Shown here in pieces: positions 37,901-47,557 of a stretch of 64,000 nucleotides of DNA. The stretch is taken from contig CM048553.1 of the NCBI GenBank assembly GCA_026413225.1, forward strand, positions 137,670,190 through 137,734,189, in the 5' to 3' direction. Every line of letters starts with the position of its first letter. Position 1 is the stretch's first letter. The translations under genes and the position numbers were made by a program. The notes under the pieces were generated by a model, which was not told the DNA's origin, searched no databases, and saw nothing but the letters and a program-made list of their open reading frames with translations. This stretch comes from Otis tarda (taxonomy: Eukaryota > Chordata > Aves > Otidiformes > Otididae).

Positions 37901-38408
37901 CAGATCTGATATGTTGATATCTAAAAGTGCCTGTTTCCTTCACTGGCTGTAAAGGAAGCTGGGGGTCACTAGCTCAGCTGCCAGTATCTGCAGCTGAGGT
38001 GTCTGAAACTATTGAGAAGAATCCTACTTTTTGTGATTTTGAAGTATTTGGTCTTAGTTTTAAAATTATATGTGGTTGGGAGCAATTCTGTATCCATATC
38101 TCGTGGATCTGTGCAGAGCCTAATGCGACAGGCCATGGTTATGTTCTCATGGTGCCACTGTAATGGTTAGACTTCAAGTTATTAACAGCATCAAAACTCT
38201 GTTCAAAAAAAGACTGAAAAAAACATCTTGCAAAGGTTAGAGGAGCCATGGTGATGTATAGCAAGAATATGGAGGCATTCAGAAACAGTTAATTGATAGC
38301 TCGTGTGGCTGGTATTCACAGTGCTGCAGTCCCAGTGACTCCAAACATATGGCAGCAAGGATAATGCTGAAAAAGAACAATGTCATTTAGTCAACTGCAG
38401 TATATAGC

Positions 38409-38430
38409 ATTTATTTATTTATTTATCTAT

Positions 38431-38461
<31 letters not shown>

Positions 38462-38463
38462 TT
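38409..38463. repeat. (TTTA)n microsatellite
   Basis: About 55 bases of four-base ATTT units, with one interruption (TTTATCTA) near the left third. It is long enough to vary between individuals. Confidence 0.95.
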
Positions 38464-39883
38464 ACTAACAGCAACGCGTAAAACTTTTCTAGCTTTCCTT
38501 TGGAGGAAGTTTTAAAATTAAAATCTAAGCCACTTGGAGAACACATGAAGTCCTCAGATTTCCATAACTATAGGTAACATTTAGTGAGAAATGAGTGCCT
38601 TTGTTTGGCTGCATGATTACCTTTTACAATAAGTGAAATTCTAGGGCTTGTGCTAATTCTTTTAACTTCTTCTCCTGTCTTTGATTTTGCAGACCATAAT
38701 GACCTTGTTTGGGAAAGAGATGATTTAACAGACATATTAGTGCAATATATAAAATCACGAGTAATATGGTGAAGATAAATGAAGACTGTTTATTCAGTAT
38801 TTCCCACAATATTCTTATTCTTTTCAAAAAGCATCAAATTAAATTGCCAGGTAGCAGTTTTAAAGCAAATAAATGAAATACTTTTCCCTACATGCTGCAG
38901 AGTTAGCCTGTGGAATTTGGTACCAGATTGGAAGAAAAATACCAGACATGTACACACACAACACAGGGGTTTTTTTTGTAGAAAGTTTGCCATATAGTTC
39001 AACATACAAATCCAGATTTACACTAGTATAATTCTGCATATGAAAATCAATTTTGACTTTTTATCTCACCTAACTCTTGGTGTGTATGTGTTAGATGAAA
39101 AAGTAGGAAACCAGAAAAGGTGGCCACTGGTTTACCTTTCTTTGCTCCTTCACTCTGGGTTAAGTGGAACCTCTGGAGCAAGGAGGAGACTTTTCCTTCC
39201 TGTAGAGCAACCAAATACTGCCCAAGCAGGAAGATTTTGAAAGGCAACATGGGCTAGACAAAATGAGCCCAAACTGGGAAAACTGCTCCCAAGATCAGGG
39301 AGCTAACATACAGGCAATTTTCAAAGTGATGGAAAGAAAGAGACTTTTCTAAAGGAGCCATAGAAAATCTTCTAGAATGGGTTGTAACTTGGAAGCTCAC
39401 ATAAAAGTTGCTAGATTAAGGCAAACTTCGGAGGAAAAGACTTGACATGGAAGGAACAAGGGGTACGGCAGAGATGATTCCAAATCAACTTGTTTTAATT
39501 CAGTTTTACACAGCACATCTGGATTTTTATCTGTTTAAAAAATGCATGCTCTAAGAGATCTTAACTTTTCAGACACAAATTCCTTTTAGTGCTTTTGTGG
39601 TGTTCCTTAAAGGAAACAATATTAGCAGATGTACCTCAGAGTTTTGGCTTTTGGGATCATGTCACATCCCTGTCACAGAAAGTATCTAGTTTCTATAACC
39701 AATGGAAAGTGACAACCACCATTGGAAAGTGACTCATACCTAACCTAGGAGAAGACAAGTGACCCTTTGGAGGCAGCTCTTTCTCCAGTGATAGCACTAG
39801 GAGCTTGATGTTTAGGGTAGGCACTTGACTTTCAGATGTCTCTATTTATGGAATAAAAAAAAAATCTTGTCTTTTTTTCTTTC

Positions 39884-39898
39884 TTTTTTTTTTTTTTT
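39884..39898. repeat. poly(T)15 run
   Basis: Fifteen T in a row, preceded by an interrupted T-rich tract from 39871. There is no recognisable retrocopy next to it. Confidence 0.85.
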
Positions 39899-41357
39899 CT
39901 GTTGGAAAGTGATGCTATTACAAGCTGTCAGCTCACCAATAACAGCAATAACTCTTGCAAGAGTCACATCTCTAAAGAAGCACTATGGTTTGGTTCAAAA
40001 TGCTCTGTCTACATTCAGCTCCATAACAAAGCTCAGTTCAATTTTTTATTTTAGTCACTCTTCCAAAAGTGGCATTGACTCTTCTGACAAGAGAGAGCAC
40101 TTCATCATCTCTAAGAGCACCATTCGACAATAGGCTAACAGGCTCAGAATGTGATCTGAAGTTGTGAAACAATTGCTTTGATGCCTTTCCTCAGCTTGGT
40201 TACAAGAAACTTTGCTTGACAATTTATTTTGAACATCTGGCCTACTATTATTGAGCATCTATTTATAAAGCTGGCCTCAACAAAACTCTCATAGAAGTGT
40301 CTGTCTTCAATCAGTTTGTGTGTGTCTTGTGGCAACAGAATATTTTACAGACATTAGTTCCTAATTGTTCAGGGTTTTCTTATACAAATCAGCATTCCTT
40401 TCTGGAGCTACTTTATTTATATATGGTTTTTATTAACAGAGCTGTTTCTGCATACAACATAAATGAAAACAACTCTACTAGAAAAGCTGTGAGTCATTGC
40501 CATTATTTTATTAAATAAATTATTTCAAGATCTCAGACAAGGCATGAAAAGACTTTAACAAACAGCTAGCAGTTCCTTAAAACACATGCAAAACACTTCT
40601 TTTTTTTTTTCTAAATTTGTATTAAGTTCATTTTAAAATCTTCTGGTTTTGCCAAAAGGTAGAGAAGTAATTGTAAGCACATTTGGAGATGCCACAGGAT
40701 ATCAGTGTGGAGGGAAGAAAGAGAAAGCATGATTCTCATTCAAGAACAAGGATCTAACGTGGAAAGGTTTGATCTACTACTGTTATTACATGGGTACGAC
40801 ACACATCAAGTGAAGGCATTTTGGAGAGCAATGACAGTGTCTATCACATATTTTACTCATCATACATTTCTGCTCTCACAAAGATATTCCTACTGCTTCT
40901 CTAGAGATCACTGAAGTTTGATGCTGTTGAGTCAGAAAGATGCATCTCTTCAGGAGCATTTTCTTGCTCTGCTACATATGGCAAAACTCTTTGTCCTCTC
41001 ATCCCTGTTTAGCACAGGCTGGATATCTGTATTTCAGTGAATCCATGCAATACATTTTGTCCTTGCACCAAATAGAGTATGTAGTCTAGAAAAAGGGGTT
41101 TTGTTATTGGGAAAGAACTCAGAAAGATATTCTTATCCCATTGATGTCAAGGAAAATCTTGCATTTGATTCGATCAGAATCAGATTTTTTCCCTAAGGCC
41201 TGACTACAAGTTCAACTGAGTCATTCTGAATTTGTTTGACATTCGTCTGTTGGTGATAGACACTGTGACTGGAAGAAAGACAAAAGAGAGGATTACTTTT
41301 TTATATTTTAATCTGCTTGTGCCTTTCATTATTGTAAGTATTAATTTCATGAAATGA

Positions 41358-42380
41358 TGTTGCCTGACCAACCTAGTGGCCTTCTGTGATGGCATGACTA
41401 CATCAGTGGCCAAGAGAAGAGCTACAGATGTCATCTGTCTGGACTTCTGTAATACCTTTGGCACAGTCCCCTACAATGTCCTTCTCTCTAAATTGGAGAG
41501 ACATGGATTTGATGGCTGGACTGTTTGGTGGATGAGGAATTGGTTGAATTGTTGCATCCAGAGAGTAGTGGTCAATGGCTTAGATGGAGACCAGTGACAA
41601 GTGATGTCCCTTGGGATTCCATATTAGGACAAGTACTGTTTAATATCTTCATCAATGACATAGACAGTGGGATTGAGTGCATCCTCAGCAAGTTTGTAGA
41701 CAGCACCAACCTGAGTGGTGTAGCTGACATGCCTGAGGGATGGGATGCCATCCAGAGGGACCTGGACAAGCTTGAGAAGTGGGCCCATACAAACCTCATG
41801 AAGTTCAACAAGGCCAAGTACAACGTCCTGCACATGAGTCAGGGCAACCTCCTGTATCAATACAGGCTGGGGGATGAAGGGAGTGAGAGCAGCCCCGCCA
41901 AGAAGGACTTGGGGGTACTGCTGGGTGAAAAGTTGGACATGAACCAGCAATGTGCTCTTGCAGCCCAGAAAACCAACTGCATTCTGGGCTGCATCAAGAG
42001 GAGTGTGGCCAGCAAGTCGAGGGAGGTAATTCTGCCCCTCTATTCCACTCTCATGAGACCCCACCTGGAGTACTGCGTCCAGCTCTGGAGCCCCCAACAT
42101 AAGAAGGACATGGATCTGTTGGAGGGGGTTTTAAACTTTCAGAGGGTAGATTTAGATTAGACATAAGGAAGAAATTTCTTACAATGAGCGTAGTGAAACA
42201 CTGGAACAGGTTAGCCAGAGAGGTGGTGGATGCCCCATCTCTGGAAACATTCAAGGTCAGGTTGGGCAGGGCTCTGAGCAACTTGATCCGGTTGAAGATG
42301 TCCCCATTCCTTGCAGGGGAGTTGGACTAGATGACCTTTAAAGGTCCCTTCCAACCCAAACTATTCTATGGTTCTATGAA
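41358..42380 (+). mobile_element. CR1 LINE, 1 kb, with internal deletion
   Basis: A plus-strand CR1 beginning inside the ORF2 reverse-transcriptase region (GTTGCCTGACCAACCTAGTG) and ending at the 3' terminus (AAACTATTCTATGGTTCTATGAA). Near 42127 it jumps from GACATGGATCTGTTGGAGGG directly to TTTTAAACTTTCAGAGGG. That omits roughly 200 bases present at the same place in the 45.4-49.3 kb copy (about 48800-49005). The element is therefore both 5'-truncated and internally deleted, and it cannot move on its own. Confidence 0.95.
41376..42160 (+). pseudogene. CR1 reverse transcriptase remnant
   Basis: This is the middle of the CR1 ORF2 protein, the LINE reverse transcriptase, broken by a frameshift. 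The first frame (to the stop at 41597) has [20 protein letters not shown], the motif-A region with the leading Asp kept. The frame that continues from 41525 has PWDSILGQ where PQGSVLGP is expected, and KFVDSTNL where the catalytic FADDTKL is expected, so the second Asp of the active-site pair is gone. After [19 protein letters not shown] and [19 protein letters not shown] the frame ends soon after the internal deletion. Confidence 0.9.
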
Positions 42381-42828
42381 GCATCTCTGCCCATCACCAT
42401 GAGTCCAGAACAGGAGGTGCATAACACAAGTTAAATAGGTTGTTCAACACATGTGTTTCAAAAAGGCAGCTCCCTTCTCCTGGCTGTTGCTCACACCAGG
42501 GACGAGAGCAGAACTCTCTTACAGTGCAAGAGCTGGAGTGGGGGGGTTCCTTTGCTGTCTGATGGATGCCCACTCAACCTTCTTTAGGCACACTCTGAAA
42601 TCCGGTAGAAATCTGAAAAGATGTTGTGGGGTTTGGAGCACACTGAGCTGAGCTCCTCACTCTCAGCAGACCTGGTCTCAACTGGCTCTTTCTGGTCCAC
42701 ACCCTGTGTTTCTCCCATTCCTGGGCTAAAGCCATGCTCAGCCCTAGTTCCACAACCCTGCTTACTGGTCACAGCTGAGACTATGCACGGACCGAGGCTG
42801 CTGGAGGAGTTTCTGTCACAGGGTGGCT
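42381..42828. other. unique non-coding sequence
   Basis: Nothing recognisable was seen between the CR1 end and the MIR-like relic. Confidence 0.5.
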
Positions 42829-42950
42829 GTTGTGACTAAGGGCAAAGTACCTAATCTCCCTGTTGCTAAGGTTGTCTTTTGCTCAACACGGGGATGAATG
42901 CATGCCTTCCTCTCAGGGTTGCTGAAATATCAGCAATGAGTGCCACAGAT
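42829..42950 (+). mobile_element. MIR-like SINE relic
   Basis: TTGTGACTAAGGGCAAAGTA, CCTAATCTCCCTGTTGCTAA, ACACGGGGATGAATGCATGC and CTCAGGGTTGCTGAAAT follow the MIR body in order. In consensus terms these are the TGTGACCTTGGGCAAGTCAC, CCTCTCTGTGCCTCA, AATGGGGATAATAA and CAGGGTTGTTGTGA segments. It is an old, non-coding SINE. Confidence 0.6.
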
Positions 42951-45439
42951 GTGCCTGTAATTAACTGCCTAGATCTAAGAGCATGCCCATGAATGAAAAA
43001 TCATTCATCGAATGTTTCCAGAAAGTGAACTGAAAGAATAAGGAAGGAGGAAGCAAATTCATGGCTTTGAATTACGCTACTTTTTGGTAACATTTGCTGT
43101 ATTCCTGGTACATCACATGTTACAAACCCACCTGAAAGTCACAAGCACAGCATAATAAATAACGCATATGCAACATTTGAGAGTTGTAACCTCCAGACAT
43201 TAAGCAGCTTGCATACTAATAACATTAAGAAAATTTGCTTCCTTCCATAGGCTTTCCTTCCTAAGCAGAGGGGAAATATCCATTTGATGCAGCCGTAAAG
43301 GAAGGAGAGCAGGAGCCAAGAGATCACAAAATATGAGGTATGAAGAAGTGCCCATTTCAATCAAACAGTCAGCGTGAGCGCTCTTATTTATGATACGTTA
43401 TAAAAAGTTTATTGCCCGTTTTACAACTCTAGCTGCCCAAAGTTTGATTTAACCAGAAAACATGCCAGTAATGTGCATTGCCACCTTTTCATGTCCTGGA
43501 AGTCGTGACAGCTTAGCCCAGACTCTTTTCCAAGCTATTTTTTAGAGAACATGAATCCTTCAAGTACCTGGGAGAAAGTCTGCACTGCAACCTGTAAATC
43601 TCTCAGGAGCCAAGGAGAAAATCTGCACCCTGAACACCTCCTGGTGAATAGAAACACCACTCATGTTATTATTAACTGGATACATCCCTGTTATACTGCT
43701 CCGTATTGGAGCACATAATCTAAACCGCTGGGTAATTTTTAAATCATCACTGATGTGTTTTGCCATTAGAAGCACTGAAGTCTCACCTGAGCCAGCGTGG
43801 GAGATCAGTTAGCCTTGCTGGCCATGGGGGAGGTTGTCTCCTTCACTGGGACAAACCAGAAGCTGATGAAGGGTTTTCCTTTCTCTCCGTCTCCCCTTGC
43901 CTCAAGCTGTGGGTCGACAAGGCGTCATGTCCTGTCTCACAGGCATCAAAGCTTTACACTGCTCTTAGAGGAGGATGCCAGCGAATGATGCATCAGAGAT
44001 GGAGTGTTCTGGATTCAAAACTCCTTCTGAGCCAGAGCCATGTGGGGACACAGCAGCACAACAAACACACACAATCGAACAGCAGCCAGTGTAGAGGCCC
44101 TGGCCAGCAACCGGCAGTCCCAAGCTCTGGAAAAACTTACCAGGAGATTAACTACTGCAGGAGCATCAGCACACGAAAGTGCCTTTTATACCCTAATTAT
44201 TTTATAGTATGCAATGCAATATTTTGTGCTATTAAGATATTTGTTTACCGAGCACCAAAAGTTGCTGGCTGCAGAAAAGCCACGCAAACATATTGTGTAG
44301 AGATTTTAAGCCAAGGTGCCTTATGGTACTGAACTGCTAAATTACATGAGCTTTCTGCATTCAGTGGTGTTACATGAGCATATAAGACCTCAAACTTTGG
44401 TCCTGCATCTTCTAGTGGATGGATTTATGTTCAATGTCATAGAAAAAAAAAAAGAAGATAATGAAAAAATATAATACGGTCCGTTTATTGCTGTATTCTT
44501 TCCTTTGTTTTTTAAATTCATCAGAAACAAAGAGCTGTGAAAAGAATCTTGAAAACAGAATAGGAAGATGCTTAGCTTCTGCTTGGTAGATGAAGGTTTT
44601 ACCACTCTGAAAATCTTTTGAACTGCTAGGAGGGACATGATGGCAAAATATAAAACATTTTTGGAATAAACAAGAGTGTAAATCATTCCAAGTTCAGTCA
44701 GTACTCAGCTCAAGAATGCAACAGCTTCAAAAAAGATTAATAAACCAATATTTCTTTCTTGTGCTCTTCTTTGGAGAAAACAGCTGGCTTTGATTAAGTA
44801 AACGGAGATCAAAAGAAAAGAGATCGAAACATATTGAATACCTGATCCAGAGTAGGTGTAAGTGTTAAAAGAGAAAGTTGCCTCTGCCATGTCTTTAGTT
44901 GTGGGAAGGATATTTTTTTTTAAAGTATATAGCATTATTTATAGTGATTCTGTATGGTAGGGATTCAAAGTACCTTTAAACAATGTTTCCCCTATTGTAA
45001 CTGACTTAATAACCAGTCTAAAAAGCCCATCGATGTATAAGAGAAATCACCATTGTGCCAGATGAATAATGCTGTAAATTAATCTAGTGGCTGAGCACCA
45101 GTTGCACGCCTAGCATTCCTGTCTGTATTGCTGCATGTTGAATCAGCCCAGGGAACCACAGAGCTGGATAACAACAGGCTCTGTCTCGCCAAGGTGCTTT
45201 AAACACTAAGAGTGAAAAATGGGGTGGAGCTACAGGACAAGAAATGTAGCCTGTCGTTGATGCTGTGGTCAATGAGGTTTGAAACACAGGCAGAGACACA
45301 GCAGGTGAGAAGTGAGATAGAAAGATTGACTTTAACAAGCCAGAAAAATTTATGATGACAGAAACTATTGACCTCAGAAAAGGCAGGAAATTCCCTTGTA
45401 GCATGTTTTGGGAAGTTTATTTTTATAAAATCCTGGAGA
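42951..45439. other. unique sequence, no genes recognised
   Basis: A 190-codon open frame (43760-44332) begins with TTG rather than ATG and encodes no domain I can recognise. I regard it as a chance frame. No repeats of note were seen. Confidence 0.5.
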
Positions 45440-46687
45440 AGGATCACAGGTCAGCAGGAGAGCACCTGAAGAGCAGCATTCAGGAATTCCAGAGGGATTC
45501 CAGACACTCCAGCCAGCAAGCTGGCTTCAGCGAGGCCCATGCCTCTATGCTGGTGCAGGTAGCACGGGGAGCAAAGGAGAAGTTAGAGACATGTGCATGC
45601 CTGCAGGGCTACAGACTTCCTCGAATCAGAGAGATGTGGTGCCATGCCTCCTATGACTGGAGCATTGGAATGGAGGGATACAGGCTTTTTAGGAAGGACA
45701 GGCAGGGGAGAAGGAGGGAGTGTTGCCCTCTATGTCAACGACCAGATGGAGTGCATGGAGCTTTGCCTGGGGATGGATGAGGAGCTGACAGAGAGCTTAA
45801 GGGTCAGGATCAGAGGGAGGGCAAGGACAGGGGACACTACAGCGAGGGTCTGCTACAGGTGACCCAACCAGGAAGACTGAGCAGACGAGGCCCTCTGTAG
45901 ACAGATAGGAGTAGCCACACACTCACAAGCCCTGGTTCTCATGGAGGACTTCAACAACCCCAGTATCCGTTGGACAGACAACAGAGCAGGGCACAAGCAA
46001 TCCAGGAGACTCCTGGAATGTGTAGATGATAACTTCCTTCTCCAAGTGATAGAGGAGCCAACAAGGAGAGGTGCTATGCTGGATCTTGTTCTCACCAACA
46101 AGGAGGGGCTGGTGGGGAGTGTAGCGCTCAAGGGCAGCCTTGGCTGCAGTGACCACGAAATGGTGGAGCTCAAGATCATTAGGACAGCAAGGAGGCTGCA
46201 CAGCAAGCTCACTACACTGGACTTCAGAAGAGCAGACTTTGGCCTCTTCAGGGATCTGCTTGGTAGAGTACCATAGAGGGAAGAGGGGCTCTTCATGGGG
46301 CCCTCCATGAGGCCCAACAAGAAAGTTGATTAATATTCAAGGATCACCTCCTCCAATCTCTGGAACAATGCAAGCCAACAAAGAAGAAGTTAGGTAAAAA
46401 TGCCAGGAGGCCTGCATGGCTAAACAAGATGCTCCTGGACAAGCTCAAACAGAAAAACAAAGCCTACAAAAAGTGAAAGCAAGAACAGGTAGCCTGGGAG
46501 GAATACAGTGAAATTGTCCAAGCAGCCAGGGATCAGGTTAGGAAATCTAAAGCCCTGACAGACTTAAATCTGGCCAGGGACATCAAGGACAACAAGAAAA
46601 GTTTCTATAGGTACGTTGGTGATAAAAAGAAGACTAGGGAAAATGTGGGCCCTCTCTAGAAGGAAATGAGTGACCTGGTCACCCGGG
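45440..46687 (+). mobile_element. CR1 LINE, 5' part, split by an LTR
   Basis: This is the left half of a nearly 3 kb CR1 that continues at 47558-49258. It begins inside or just before the ORF2 endonuclease (AGCACCTGAAGAGCAGCATT near 45460) and runs through the endonuclease and the linker to the reverse transcriptase. ORF1 and the 5' UTR are missing. Many substitutions and several stops show it is old. The left edge is set by eye and may be off by tens of bases. Confidence 0.92.
45593..46276 (+). pseudogene. CR1 ORF2 endonuclease remnant
   Basis: This covers the apurinic-endonuclease-like domain that nicks target DNA for CR1 retrotransposition. It is in at least two frames. The first (to 45862) has GGSVALYVNDQMECMELC and VRIRGRARTGDTTARVCYR. 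The second (45941-46276) has MEDFNNPSIRW, where the usual GDFN motif has become EDFN, then GCSDHEMVEL with the SDH motif kept, and TTLDFRRADFGLF. The frameshift between the two and the stop at 46276 make it inactive. Confidence 0.88.
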
Positions 46688-46697
46688 TGACCAGGTC
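46672..46697. repeat. perfect 26-bp palindrome at the CR1/LTR junction
   Basis: The arm GACCTGGTCACCC (46672-46684) is followed at once by its exact reverse complement (46685-46697). The left arm lies in CR1. The right arm includes part of the CCGGG duplication and the first ten bases of the LTR (46688-46697). The other two LTRs of this subfamily do not have this terminal sequence. Confidence 0.9.
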
Positions 46698-46860
46698 TTT
46701 GTTAGTGAGGGGGGGCCTAAGGTGGTAGCTTCTGTAGGAAACTGCTAGAAGTCGCTCCCCTTTGTTCAGTGGACTCAGCCGGGCCTAGGGCGGATCCACT
46801 GCTGGCCAAGGCCAAGCCGATGGGTAGCAGAATGTCCCGTGATAACGCCTCTGCGATAAC

Positions 46861-46871
46861 GTATTTAAGAA
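46861..46871 (+). promoter_or_regulatory. TATA-like core promoter of the 46.7 kb LTR
   Basis: The sequence GTATTTAAGAA sits at the place where retroviral LTRs start transcription. The same motif occurs on the minus strand in the two sister LTRs (plus-strand TACTTAAATAC at 50817 and 52485). Confidence 0.55.
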
Positions 46872-47368
46872 GGGGAAAACGGAAAAAAAAAAGAGAGAAG
46901 AGAAGATGTGAAGAAGCTGAGTGGGGGCAGAGGCGCAGAGGGGGAGGCGCAGGCCTCATGGGCCTTGCAGGCCTCACTCTCTGGCCTCTCGCCAGGCAGC
47001 CGACTGGGCCCGACTCGGTCCGACCCGGCTGCAAGAACTGGAGAGGAGATGGGAGGGCTGGGACAACCGTTCTGGAGAGACTGTACTCTGTGGGAGAAAT
47101 GACCCACGCCGGAGCAGTTCCACGAAGGACTGTGGCCCGTGGGAGGGACCCCATGATGGAGCAGGGGAGGAATGTGAGGAGTTCTTCCCCCGACCATGAA
47201 GCAGCGGCGTGAAACAACGTATGATGAACTGACTGCAACCCCCATTCCCTCTTCCCCCCTGTGCAGCTTGGGGGGGGGAAGGTAGTAGAGATAATGTTAA
47301 GCTTGGGAAGAGGGAGGGGTGGGGGGAGGTTATCTTGTTCTCTGTCTCATTATCCTGCTAGTTTTAGT

Positions 47369-47374
47369 AATAAA
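47369..47374 (+). promoter_or_regulatory. poly(A) signal of the 46.7 kb LTR
   Basis: AATAAA in the context TAGTAATAAATGAATAG. It is conserved in position in the sister LTRs (plus-strand TTTATT at 50049 and 51717), which fits the R-region signal of the LTR. Confidence 0.7.
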
Positions 47375-47557
47375 TGAATAGTTTTCCCCAAGTCGAGTCT
47401 GTTTTGCCTGTGACGGTAACTTTAAGGATTTCTCCCTGTCCTTATCTCAAACCTCGAGCCGTTTTTCCTTGTATTTTCTCTCCCTGTTCTCTTGGAAAGT
47501 GGGGGGAGTGAGAGAGAGACTGCGTAGTCTGGTCCTGATCAGGGCTGAACTACGACA

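Larger units (their letters stand above)
34926..41357. other. 6.4 kb of unique sequence with one microsatellite
   Basis: No gene was recognised. A 143-codon open frame at 36793-37224 is leucine-, serine- and proline-rich and lies in a pyrimidine-rich stretch, which explains it. Microsatellite and poly(T) tracts are listed separately. Confidence 0.55.
46688..47557 (+). mobile_element. solo LTR inserted into CR1
   Basis: A plus-strand LTR of 870 bases, from TGACCAGGTC to GAACTACGACA. Its sequence is the reverse complement of the LTRs at 49.9 and 51.5 kb. It shows the blocks GGTGGTAGCTTCTGTAGG, GCGATAACGTATTTAAGAAG (core promoter), AATAAATGAATAGTTTTCCC (poly(A) signal) and GTCCTTATCTCAAACC. It is about 264 bases shorter than the other two because much of a degenerate internal repeat array is missing. 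Several open frames across it (for example 46769-47212) come from its GC-rich composition and encode nothing known. Confidence 0.94.

Noticed and set aside
38409-38463. Possible CRISPR-like or regulatory array
   Set aside because: It is a plain four-base microsatellite. There are no repeats separated by unique spacers anywhere in the window.
41624-42100. 158-codon minus-strand open frame opposite the CR1 reverse transcriptase
   Set aside because: Antisense shadow of a well-supported plus-strand CR1 pseudogene. Similar shadows occur at 45853-46320 and 48484-48846.
43760-44332. 190-codon plus-strand open frame, the second longest in the window
   Set aside because: It opens with TTG, not ATG, has no recognisable domain, and is not bounded by convincing splice sites. 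It is within what chance allows in 64 kb of six-frame sequence.
46769-47212. Open frames of 126-229 codons in the LTRs (also 50214-50903, 51846-52385 and 52103-52639)
   Set aside because: They lie in GC-rich LTR repeats, occur in several frames and on both strands at once, and resemble no retroviral or host protein.
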